In this document: positions 1-4,773 of the stretch, piece after piece
Numbering within the stretch: position 1 is the stretch's first letter
How the letters are laid out: every line of letters starts with the position of its first letter
Source of the DNA: Clostridium sp.
Lineage (GTDB): Bacteria > Bacillota > Clostridia > Lachnospirales > Lachnospiraceae
Direction of reading: 5' to 3'
Length of the DNA: 6,894 nt
NCBI GenBank assembly: GCA_016302185.1
Contig: JAEDOC010000110.1
Span: 1-6,894 of the forward strand
The notes under the pieces: generated by a model
Database searches by the model: none
What the model was told of the DNA's origin: nothing
The model's input: the letters and a program-made list of their open reading frames with translations, nothing else
Program-made: the position numbers and the translations under genes

Positions 1-677
1 AAGAAGATATCCGGGTTCTGAGCGGAACCTCTCTGGCACGGATGGTTCGGATTCAATGCGTTCTTACGGAACTCATCAATCGCATCCATATCTGCCATCT
101 CTTTTAAATCCTCGTAATCCCAGGTCTCGATCTTCTGGATCTCGTGGGAGGTACGGAAACCGTCAAAGAAATTGATGAACGGAACCTTGCCCTTAATGGA
201 TGCAAGATGTGCAACCGGTGTTAAATCCATAACTTCCTGTACGCTGGACTCGCACAGCATAGCGCAGCCGGTCTGACGGCATGCATAAATATCGGAGTGG
301 TCACCGAAAATAGATAATGCATGGCTTGCAAGAGCACGGGCAGATACGTTGAATACACCCGGAAGCTGCTCACCTGCAATTTTATAAAGGTTCGGGATCA
401 TCAATAACAGACCCTGAGAAGCAGTGTAGGTAGTGGTCAGCGCGCCGGCTGCCAGGGAACCGTGAACGGCACCTGCGGCACCTGCCTCAGACTGCATCTC
501 TGTAATCTGAACAGTATGACCGAAAATATTGGTTCTTCCGTCTGTCGCCCATTCGTCTGTGGCCTCGGCCATAGGAGAAGAGGGGGTAATCGGATAGATA
601 GCCGCTACATCTGTATATGCATAAGAAGCATGAGCTGCAGCATGGTTACCATCCATGGTTTTCATTTTTCTTGCCAT
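1..677 (-). CDS. nifJ: Pyruvate:ferredoxin (flavodoxin) oxidoreductase, N-terminal part (cut by window edge)
   Basis: Cytoplasmic enzyme that converts pyruvate and CoA to acetyl-CoA and CO2, passing electrons to ferredoxin; it is central to fermentative metabolism in clostridia. Only the first 225 residues are present; the family is usually about 1,170-1,200 residues, so the rest lies left of the window. The visible part is domain I. It contains YPITPSSPMAE at 28-38, MQSEAGAAGA at 61-70 and VSARALASH at 111-119. Thr31, Glu64 and Arg114 fall at the same numbers as the pyruvate/thiamine-diphosphate residues I recall from the Desulfovibrio africanus enzyme. The ATG at 675-677 is preceded by AGGAGG (688-693, 10 nt away), which fixes the start. 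It has its own TATAAT promoter (752-780), so it need not depend on read-through from the upstream genes. No frameshift is seen in the visible portion. Confidence 0.97.
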   Translation of the reverse strand, partial: MARKMKTMDGNHAAAHASYAYTDVAAIYPITPSSPMAEATDEWATDGRTNIFGHTVQITEMQSEAGAAGAVHGSLAAGALTTTYTASQGLLLMIPNLYKIAGEQLPGVFNVSARALASHALSIFGDHSDIYACRQTGCAMLCESSVQEVMDLTPVAHLASIKGKVPFINFFDGFRTSHEIQKIETWDYEDLKEMADMDAIDEFRKNALNPNHPCQRGSAQNPDIF

Positions 678-751
678 AATGAATATTCCTCCTATAAATA
701 GTGAATGAAAAATAAGTAACAGTTCCTAGTTCGGAAATTTTACCTTCATAT

Positions 752-780
752 ATTATAACAACTTTTCGTTAAAATGCAAA
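752..780 (-). promoter_or_regulatory. Sigma-A promoter of nifJ
   Basis: On the minus strand a perfect -10 TATAAT (757-752) is preceded, after a 17-bp spacer, by TTTGCA (780-775), four of six matches to TTGACA. Transcription would start near 745, giving a leader of about 68 nt before the nifJ ATG. The leader contains TTCC-N6-GGAA (723-736). A small dyad TAAC-N8-GTTA (756-771) overlaps the spacer and the edge of the -10. Assigned by eye from spacing and consensus only. Confidence 0.7.
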
Positions 781-798
781 CAAAAAAGCCATGTTCCT

Positions 799-823
799 GC
801 GTATTATTTTCAAAACAATACGC
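799..823 (-). terminator. Hairpin after the CXXC gene, possible weak terminator or attenuator
   Basis: The minus-strand RNA can form an 11-bp stem: GCGUAUU pairs with AAUACGC, followed by a G-U pair and three A-U pairs, with a 3-nt loop. On the plus strand the same G-U position would be an A-C mismatch, which points to the minus-strand transcript as the functional one. The stem is A/U-rich, and the only T run (six T, minus strand, about 782-787) begins some 11 nt after the stem, so this is not a textbook intrinsic terminator. It lies between the CXXC gene stop and the nifJ promoter. A third copy of the stem sequence at 833-838 allows alternative pairing. Confidence 0.4.
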
Positions 824-851
824 ATTTCGCCGGCGTATGCAATTCATCTTA

Positions 852-1040
852 TCATCCGATACCGATGCATTCCATACAAATATTGGCCGCTTTTATAAAT
901 ACTGTGGTCAATTCTCCCCGGCAGATTCCCAGAAGGAGGAGGAAAACGCCCGTCAGAAAAAGAAGAAGCGAGTACCACCCGCTTCTTCCATTACTGCTTC
1001 TTCTCCTCTGTTCTGTCGCATGTTTCGATCTTTCTGTCAT
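852..1040 (-). CDS. CD1871A-family CXXC-motif small membrane protein
   Basis: A 62-residue protein that would easily be missed. Residues 1-21 are hydrophilic and rich in Arg and Ser. One membrane segment follows at about 22-40 (WYSLLLFLTGVFLLLLGIC), then RGELTTVFIKAANICMECIGIG. The tail with an NICxEC motif ending CIGIG is what I recognise as the signature of the CD1871A family of CXXC mini-proteins found in Clostridia; their function is not known to me. The two cysteines (CMEC) near the C-terminus could bind a metal or act in thiol exchange, but that is inference. The ATG at 1038-1040 has a strong SD, GGAGGA, 6 nt upstream (1047-1052). The gene begins 38 nt after the vanW-like stop on the same strand, so the two are probably cotranscribed. 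Oddly, a terminator-like hairpin (957-988) lies inside it, spanning the codons just before and into the membrane segment. Confidence 0.85.
   Translation of the reverse strand: MTERSKHATEQRRRSSNGRSGWYSLLLFLTGVFLLLLGICRGELTTVFIKAANICMECIGIG
957..988 (-). terminator. Terminator-like hairpin inside the CXXC gene
   Basis: On the minus strand a perfect 9-bp stem (GAAGAAGCG / CGCTTCTTC, 980-988 and 962-970) with a 9-nt loop is followed at once by five T (957-961). Two further G-C and T-A pairs are possible inside the loop after one mismatch. The layout is that of an intrinsic terminator downstream of the vanW-like gene, yet it lies within the 852-1040 reading frame and encodes roughly GRSGWYSLLLF. 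Only three of the nine stem pairs are G-C, so strength is uncertain. It could attenuate expression of the CXXC gene, or be a by-product of Leu/Phe codons. Confidence 0.45.
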
Positions 1041-1078
1041 CGAATCTCCTCCGATTTCTTCCTGCGGCAGAATTGCCG

Positions 1079-2950
1079 TTAATTTGCTGTGCTGCCCGGT
1101 CCTCCGCTGATCACCGGATTCCCCGGAGTGACTTCGGAGGAGCCGCCCGGTGTCACCGCTCCGCCCGGAGCCGGACTGATCGGTGCCTGCGAACTGGGTG
1201 TATCCGACGCTCCCGGCTGATTTGCTCCCTCTGCGCTGCTCTCTCCTGTATTTTCTTCTGTTCCGGCAGTGGACGCAGGACCTCCTTCTCCGCCGGTTGT
1301 GCTTTCTGAACCTTCTGTGACTCCAGAAGACTCTCCTGCCGCATCAGATTCCGCAGCTGTCCCGTCCTGACTCTCCGGTGCACTGGTAACCACTACGCCG
1401 GTAGTATTTCTCTTAATAATTGCTGATTTACCTCGATAAGTGCTGGTATGGAACATCTCTCTGCTGACTTCCGCTCCATCCTTATAGGTTACCAGCATGG
1501 TTGTCCAGCGGCTTCCCGGAACGGCTTCCTTCACAACCTTCTGTTCTTCCGGCTGAAGCGTCTGATCCTCTTCATAGGTCGGTGCCGGAGGATCCAGCTC
1601 ACTGGTTTTCTCTGATACCATACGGATCTTAGTTCCGTTCTCTAAAACCTGAACTCCATAAATGGAAATGGATAATTCCTGATTGGCGAAGCTGGTCTTA
1701 ATCGCTATCGGATAATCCGAGTTGTTTACAAACTTAAAATCCGGTCCGCCGAAGCTGACAGCCGCATCCTCTCCCGGTGTAACGTAGGAAGGCTCATAAC
1801 TGTGGGCATGACGTTCTGTGCTCTTGAGTCCGGCAAATACAATCGCATTATATAAGGTAGAAGAAACCTGACATACACCGCCTCCCGGCTCCTGAACCAC
1901 TTCTCCGTTCAGGTATGCAGTCGCCGGTTTATAGCCCTTCTCCTCTGTCCGTGCACCGGTCGCATTATTAAAGGAAAACTCCTGGCCCGGATTCACGATC
2001 ACTCCATTGATCGCCGCACAGGCCAAACGGATATTTTCATTTCGGTTACTGTTGGATGTGGTTTTGGTGGTATAGGTTCCGATGGTCTTATACTTCTCCT
2101 TCAGCTGCGCTGCCGTCAGCTCCGGAGATACTTCCTTAACGGATGCTGTAATCACTCTGGCGAAATCTTTCGCCTGAATTGCTTCCACAATCTCAGAAGC
2201 CAAACCTTCCTGATCAATTACCTTGCCGTTGGTTCCCTCAGTAAAAGTGAAGGTTCCACTGGATTTATCATAACCGGAGATACCTCCGTTTTTCGCCACC
2301 ATGTTCCATTCTCCGGCAATCAGGGCAGCCTCCGCCATCGCTTCTTCCGTCATATTATCGGTTTTTACCTCGTAGGAGGCCTCTTTTTTCTCACCGGTAT
2401 AGATCTCCTCCAGAAGTTCAGACACCCGGGTCTCCATCAGGTTGGCTACCGCAGTTTCCTTATCCTCATAGGTTACTTTCATACTCCAGTTATAAGAGTC
2501 AAGAATCGCTTTTTTGGCTTCTTCTTCGGTTAATCCGGTAATATCAATTCCGTCTACGGTTACTTTCTCCCCCAGATTCTCCTCTGATTCCGCGGATACT
2601 TCGCTCTCTGTCGGATCCTCCGCTTTCTTTCCGCAGCCCTTCACTGCCAGAGAAATGCAGATAATCAGAACCAGAACTCCGATAATTCCCAACAGGATCT
2701 TCGTCAGATCCGGTCCTCTTCTGCGTTTCTTTCTGCGCACCGAAGAACGGCCTGCCAAGCTGCTGTGGGCTCCTGCGGCACTCCGCGCAGAAGTGCTCCT
2801 CGCCGTTGTGTTCCGACCCGCACTGCTGCGGGTGGATGCATGACGGGAAGAGGAGGCACTGCGGCTGCTTTCTGCCCCCGCCCCGCGACCGGCTGACGTC
2901 CTGTCTGTATTACCTGTTCTTCTGGAAGAACTGCTGCTATAATTACTCAT
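1079..2950 (-). CDS. Membrane-anchored VanW-domain protein with G5-like region
   Basis: A 623-residue cell-surface protein. Domains in order: a Ser/Arg-rich, probably cytoplasmic leader (1-71); a basic cluster RRKKRRR (72-78); one membrane anchor (about 82-103); an acidic linker; a region resembling the YoaR-type putative peptidoglycan-binding domain (about 130-290); a VanW domain (about 297-432) with GGGVCQVSSTLYNA around Cys360 and ERHAHSY at 379-385; a G5-like stretch (about 456-517, with PEEQKVVKEAVPGS and YKDGAEVSRE); and a roughly 105-residue Gly/Ser/Thr/Pro/Glu-rich tail. VanW proteins are named after a gene in vanB-type vancomycin-resistance clusters, but their biochemical role is unknown. 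Nothing here suggests resistance: no vanHAX-like genes are nearby. A wall-associated, peptidoglycan-binding role is inferred. An in-frame GTG at 2957-2959 is less likely as start because it lies inside the AGGTGA Shine-Dalgarno sequence that serves the ATG at 2948-2950. First gene of a leftward unit with the CXXC gene. Confidence 0.92.
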   Translation of the reverse strand: MSNYSSSSSRRTGNTDRTSAGRGAGAESSRSASSSRHASTRSSAGRNTTARSTSARSAAGAHSSLAGRSSVRRKKRRRGPDLTKILLGIIGVLVLIICISLAVKGCGKKAEDPTESEVSAESEENLGEKVTVDGIDITGLTEEEAKKAILDSYNWSMKVTYEDKETAVANLMETRVSELLEEIYTGEKKEASYEVKTDNMTEEAMAEAALIAGEWNMVAKNGGISGYDKSSGTFTFTEGTNGKVIDQEGLASEIVEAIQAKDFARVITASVKEVSPELTAAQLKEKYKTIGTYTTKTTSNSNRNENIRLACAAINGVIVNPGQEFSFNNATGARTEEKGYKPATAYLNGEVVQEPGGGVCQVSSTLYNAIVFAGLKSTERHAHSYEPSYVTPGEDAAVSFGGPDFKFVNNSDYPIAIKTSFANQELSISIYGVQVLENGTKIRMVSEKTSELDPPAPTYEEDQTLQPEEQKVVKEAVPGSRWTTMLVTYKDGAEVSREMFHTSTYRGKSAIIKRNTTGVVVTSAPESQDGTAAESDAAGESSGVTEGSESTTGGEGGPASTAGTEENTGESSAEGANQPGASDTPSSQAPISPAPGGAVTPGGSSEVTPGNPVISGGPGSTAN

Positions 2951-2955
2951 TTCTT

Positions 2956-2961
2956 TCACCT
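2956..2961 (-). promoter_or_regulatory. Ribosome binding site deciding the vanW-like start
   Basis: AGGTGA on the minus strand matches the anti-SD of 16S rRNA and sits 5 nt before the ATG at 2948-2950. The GTG within it opens the same frame three codons earlier. It would then have no SD of its own, so the ATG is preferred. Confidence 0.75.
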
Positions 2962-2980
2962 GTCTGTTTTATTTTCGTAA

Positions 2981-3010
2981 AATAATTGTTCTGCACAATT
3001 ACCAATTATT
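2981..3010 (-). repeat. Nested inverted repeats in the vanW-like leader
   Basis: Plus-strand AATAATTG (2981-2988) and CAATTATT (3003-3010) form a perfect 8-bp inverted repeat. A second half-site, CAATTA (2996-3001), also pairs with TAATTG (2983-2988) across a 7-nt loop. Thus one arm can pair with either of two partners. The element starts at about the predicted transcription start and ends some 30 nt before the start codon. It may be an operator or a leader hairpin; no regulator is identifiable. Confidence 0.4.
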
Positions 3011-3018
3011 CCTGCTAC

Positions 3019-3027
3019 AGTATATCA
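3019..3027 (-). promoter_or_regulatory. Extended -10 promoter of the vanW-like gene
   Basis: The minus strand reads TGATATACT: a TATACT -10 (five of six matches) with the TGN extension. The -35 region 16-18 bp upstream is only T-rich with no good TTGACA match, which the extended -10 may compensate. Start would be near 3012, leaving a leader of about 62 nt. The A/T-rich DNA at 3028-3090 could act as an UP element for both divergent promoters. Confidence 0.6.
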
Positions 3028-3091
3028 CAAATAGAAAAAAAGAAAATAACATATTTCTTAAATTTCAATTTTCTGGCTTCCATTTTCTCCC

Positions 3092-3120
3092 TTGACATTT
3101 TTTCTGTCAGAGTCTAGTGT
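3092..3120 (+). promoter_or_regulatory. Probable promoter of the PHP-domain gene
   Basis: A perfect -35 TTGACA (3092-3097) is followed after 17 bp by TAGTGT (3115-3120), which matches TATAAT at only three positions. The start would be near 3127, so the transcript would begin almost at the SD. The -35 is also one arm of a short dyad TGACA-N7-TGTCA (3093-3109). A perfect -35 with a weak -10 could mean activator or repressor control, but the evidence is limited. Confidence 0.5.
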
Positions 3121-3140
3121 GTAAGGAAAGGAGGTTTCCT

Positions 3141-3989
3141 ATGAAATTCGTCGATTTACACGTTCATTCCTCCGTTTCTGACGGAACACTGTCTCCCGCT
3201 GAGGTCACTGATCTGGCATTTCGTTGTGGACTTTCGGCCTATGCCCTGACGGATCATGACTCCATCAGCGGCATCACAGAAGCCAAAGAGGCGGCAGAAG
3301 GAACACCGCTTCTTGTGGTTTCCGGCACAGAGCTCTCCAGCCTCTACGAAGGTACGGAGATTCATATTCTTGGCCTGTTTCTGGATCCGAAGGCAGACAG
3401 ACTTGCCGGAGCCCTGCAGGCACTGAGAGAAGCCAGAGCTCTCCGCAACGAAGAGATGATTTCCCGGTTCCGGAGAGATGGATTTGACCTTTCTCTCTCT
3501 GACTTAAATGGTGGAAATGTCAACCTCGTCATAACCAGAGCCCATTTTGCCCGCGCACTTTACGAAAAAGGATATGTTACCAGCATCGATCAGGCCTTTC
3601 GCCTCTACTTAAATCAGGGGAAAAAGTATTTTCTTCCTAAGGAAACCATCCCTCCGCAGGATTGTATTGCTCTGATCCGCAGTGCCGGCGGTTTTCCTGC
3701 TCTGGCTCACCCGATGCAGTATAAGCTCGGCTGGAAAAAGACAGAGGAGATGATAAAGACACTAAAGGAGATGGGCCTGATGGGCGTCGAGGTCTATTAC
3801 TCTTCCCATACGTCATATGACAGCAGTATTCTCCGTGAAATCTGCCGCAGGTATGATCTGCTGCCCACCGGAGGCTCCGATTTCCACGGAAGCAACAAAC
3901 CTGACATCCAATTAGGAAGCGGCCGGGGCGGCCTGCGGGTATCTGAGCTACTGCTTTTTGACATCATGAAGCGGCTGGGTCTTAGTTAG
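3141..3989 (+). CDS. PHP-domain phosphoesterase, TrpH/YciV type
   Basis: A 282-residue cytoplasmic metal-dependent phosphoesterase. It carries the full set of PHP motifs: DLHVHSSVSDG (5-15; His7, His9, Asp14), TDHDS (37-41; His39), GTELSS with Glu64, EIHILG with His75, TRAHFA with His135, ALAHP with His190, and GSDFHG (245-250; Asp247, His249). All expected ligands for a trinuclear metal site are present, so it should be active. Characterised relatives are E. coli YciV (RNase AM/TrpH, a 5'-3' exonuclease of about 293 residues) and a Chromobacterium 3',5'-nucleotide phosphatase. Either substrate class is possible; the sequence cannot decide. The ATG at 3141 follows AAAGGAGGT (3127-3135). An in-frame GTG at 3117 lacks an SD and would place the SD within the coding region, so it is rejected. 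It is divergent from the vanW-like gene. No terminator separates it from the following acidic-protein gene. Confidence 0.93.
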   Translation: MKFVDLHVHSSVSDGTLSPAEVTDLAFRCGLSAYALTDHDSISGITEAKEAAEGTPLLVVSGTELSSLYEGTEIHILGLFLDPKADRLAGALQALREARALRNEEMISRFRRDGFDLSLSDLNGGNVNLVITRAHFARALYEKGYVTSIDQAFRLYLNQGKKYFLPKETIPPQDCIALIRSAGGFPALAHPMQYKLGWKKTEEMIKTLKEMGLMGVEVYYSSHTSYDSSILREICRRYDLLPTGGSDFHGSNKPDIQLGSGRGGLRVSELLLFDIMKRLGLS

Positions 3990-3998
3990 CTTTTCTGC

Positions 3999-4027
3999 TT
4001 GTCAAATAACCCGTTTCCCGATATACT
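3999..4027 (+). promoter_or_regulatory. Promoter of the 85-residue acidic protein
   Basis: TTGTCA (3999-4004), a 17-bp spacer, then TATACT (4022-4027): five of six matches in each hexamer. It begins 10 bp after the PHP gene stop. Transcription would start near 4034, giving a leader of about 33 nt. This indicates that the small gene is expressed independently as well as by possible read-through. Confidence 0.75.
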
Positions 4028-4066
4028 GGAACCAGATTGCATGTAACACTACAGGAGGCAGCATTT

Positions 4067-4324
4067 ATGGATGAATTTTATCGTGCTATTGAAGAAAAGA
4101 TTGCAGAATCCGGATACCCCGGTTCCGTCGATGGTGAAGCCATCTATGATGAAATCTGCGATGAAATCGAGGACAAAGAGAACGGAACGTATCTCTTTCT
4201 TTCGCGAAAGCCGGACGGAACCGTGTTTGAGTACAAGGTTGATGTTCTGGATGAGAACTTTAATCTGTCCTATGTTCATATTACCGCAGAAAATGGTACC
4301 TATCATATCGATTTTGACAATTAA
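4067..4324 (+). CDS. Acidic 85-residue protein of unknown function
   Basis: I do not recognise a named family. The protein has 22 Asp/Glu against 6 Lys/Arg, so it is strongly acidic. The first 38 residues look helical (MDEFYRAIEEKIAES, then AIYDEICDEIEDKE). The second half alternates like a four-strand beta sheet (about 41-46, 52-61, 66-73 and 77-83). There is one cysteine (31) and no signal peptide or membrane segment, so it is probably a soluble cytoplasmic protein. The ATG at 4067 has AGGAGG (4053-4058) 8 nt upstream; an in-frame TTG at 4037 lies before that SD and is rejected. The gene has its own promoter and a strong terminator, so it can be a monocistronic unit. Possible roles such as binding a basic partner are speculation. 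Confidence 0.85.
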   Translation: MDEFYRAIEEKIAESGYPGSVDGEAIYDEICDEIEDKENGTYLFLSRKPDGTVFEYKVDVLDENFNLSYVHITAENGTYHIDFDN

Positions 4325-4341
4325 ATATCAGAGTTTTCCAG

Positions 4342-4378
4342 AAACTGCCTGCTTTTTTCACAGGCAGTTTTTCTTTTT
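4342..4378 (+). terminator. Intrinsic terminator after the acidic-protein gene
   Basis: Perfect 10-bp stem AAACTGCCTG (4342-4351) / CAGGCAGTTT (4361-4370) with a 9-nt loop, followed by two T-rich runs to 4378. It lies 17 nt after the stop codon and upstream of the next promoter, so it insulates the HPr-like gene from read-through. Confidence 0.93.
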
Positions 4379-4405
4379 CCCTGTTATTTTTAGGAAATCT
4401 GTTTC

Positions 4406-4434
4406 TTGAGATTCCCCTTATCTTTTGATATAAT
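4406..4434 (+). promoter_or_regulatory. Strong extended -10 promoter of the HPr-like gene
   Basis: TTGAGA (4406-4411), 17-bp spacer, perfect TATAAT (4429-4434) with TGA directly before it (TGN extension). Start is near 4441, leader about 46 nt. By consensus this is the strongest promoter in the window, which suggests abundant expression of the 78-residue protein. Confidence 0.85.
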
Positions 4435-4486
4435 GACTTTGTTAAAAAAATAACCATAAAACTACGAAGAAAAGGAGGGTTTCCTT

Positions 4487-4723
4487 ATGAAAATCCAAAA
4501 TATTACAAACGTAGAAAAATTTTTTGACGTCATTAACCAGTGTAAAGGTACCGTAGAACTGGTTTCCAGGGAAGGTGACCGAATCAACCTGAAATCCAAA
4601 CTGAGTCAGTACGTTTCCATGGCTACGATTTTCTCCAACGGCTATATCAAGGAGCTGGAGCTGGTAGCTTATGAACCGGAAGACGTGGAACGGCTGATTA
4701 AATTCATGGTTCAGGGAGAATAA
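4487..4723 (+). CDS. Small HPr-like protein lacking the phosphoryl-accepting histidine
   Basis: A 78-residue soluble protein. I recall close relatives as conserved small proteins of Lachnospiraceae, sometimes labelled polyA polymerase, which the sequence does not support: it is far too short and has no nucleotidyltransferase motif. Compared from memory with Bacillus HPr, residues 6-37 line up without gaps with His15-Ser46, giving a helix (8-19), a strand (22-27), a Gly at 30, then INLKSK, where Ser37 matches the regulatory Ser46. Residues 38-78 follow the second half of HPr with about two extra residues (ELELVAYEPEDVERLIKFM). The GxHARP active-site motif is absent; Ile6 takes the His15 position. 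This recalls Crh, which lacks the histidine but keeps Ser46. A PTS phosphocarrier role is therefore unlikely, and a regulatory role is inference. The ATG follows AAAGGAGGG (4471-4479) by 7 nt. It stands alone between two terminators. Confidence 0.85.
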   Translation: MKIQNITNVEKFFDVINQCKGTVELVSREGDRINLKSKLSQYVSMATIFSNGYIKELELVAYEPEDVERLIKFMVQGE

Positions 4724-4735
4724 ATCTGCGTATGC

Positions 4736-4773
4736 AAAAGGGAACGGATCATTCATCCGCTCCCTCTTTTTTT
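4736..4773. terminator. Shared bidirectional terminator between convergent genes
   Basis: GGGAACGGAT (4740-4749), 5-nt loop, ATCCGCTCCC (4755-4764), with an extra A-T pair outside. On the plus strand it ends in seven T (4767-4773) and has one A-C mismatch. On the minus strand that position is a G-U pair, giving a continuous stem, followed by four T. It ends the HPr-like gene, whose stop is 15 nt upstream. The minus-strand arm at 4755-4764 overlaps the last codons of the AI-2E-family gene. Confidence 0.88.

Noticed and set aside
755..772. Possible Rex (NADH-sensing) operator in the nifJ promoter
   Set aside because: The dyad TAAC-N8-GTTA has arms pointing the wrong way relative to the Rex consensus TTGTTAA-N4-TTAACAA and is only 4 bp per arm. 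Too weak to call.
774..1082. Plus-strand open frames opposite the CXXC gene
   Set aside because: They are shadows: no SD and no family resemblance, whereas the minus-strand frame has an SD and the CIGIG motif.
2626..2650. Lipobox-like VKGC after the membrane segment of the vanW-like protein
   Set aside because: The cysteine comes after about 105 residues, and Lys at the -2 position is atypical, so a transmembrane anchor fits better than a lipoprotein signal.
1079..2950. Vancomycin resistance determinant
   Set aside because: A VanW domain alone does not confer resistance. No ligase, dehydrogenase, dipeptidase or two-component genes of a van cluster are present.
3117..3140. GTG start eight codons upstream for the PHP gene
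   Set aside because: It has no SD and would place the strong SD inside the coding sequence. The ATG at 3141 starts directly before the conserved DLHVHS motif.
4728..4735. GCGTATGC repeated at 833-840 and 4728-4735
   Set aside because: An 8-mer shared by two places in about 7 kb is expected by chance, and the two contexts differ.
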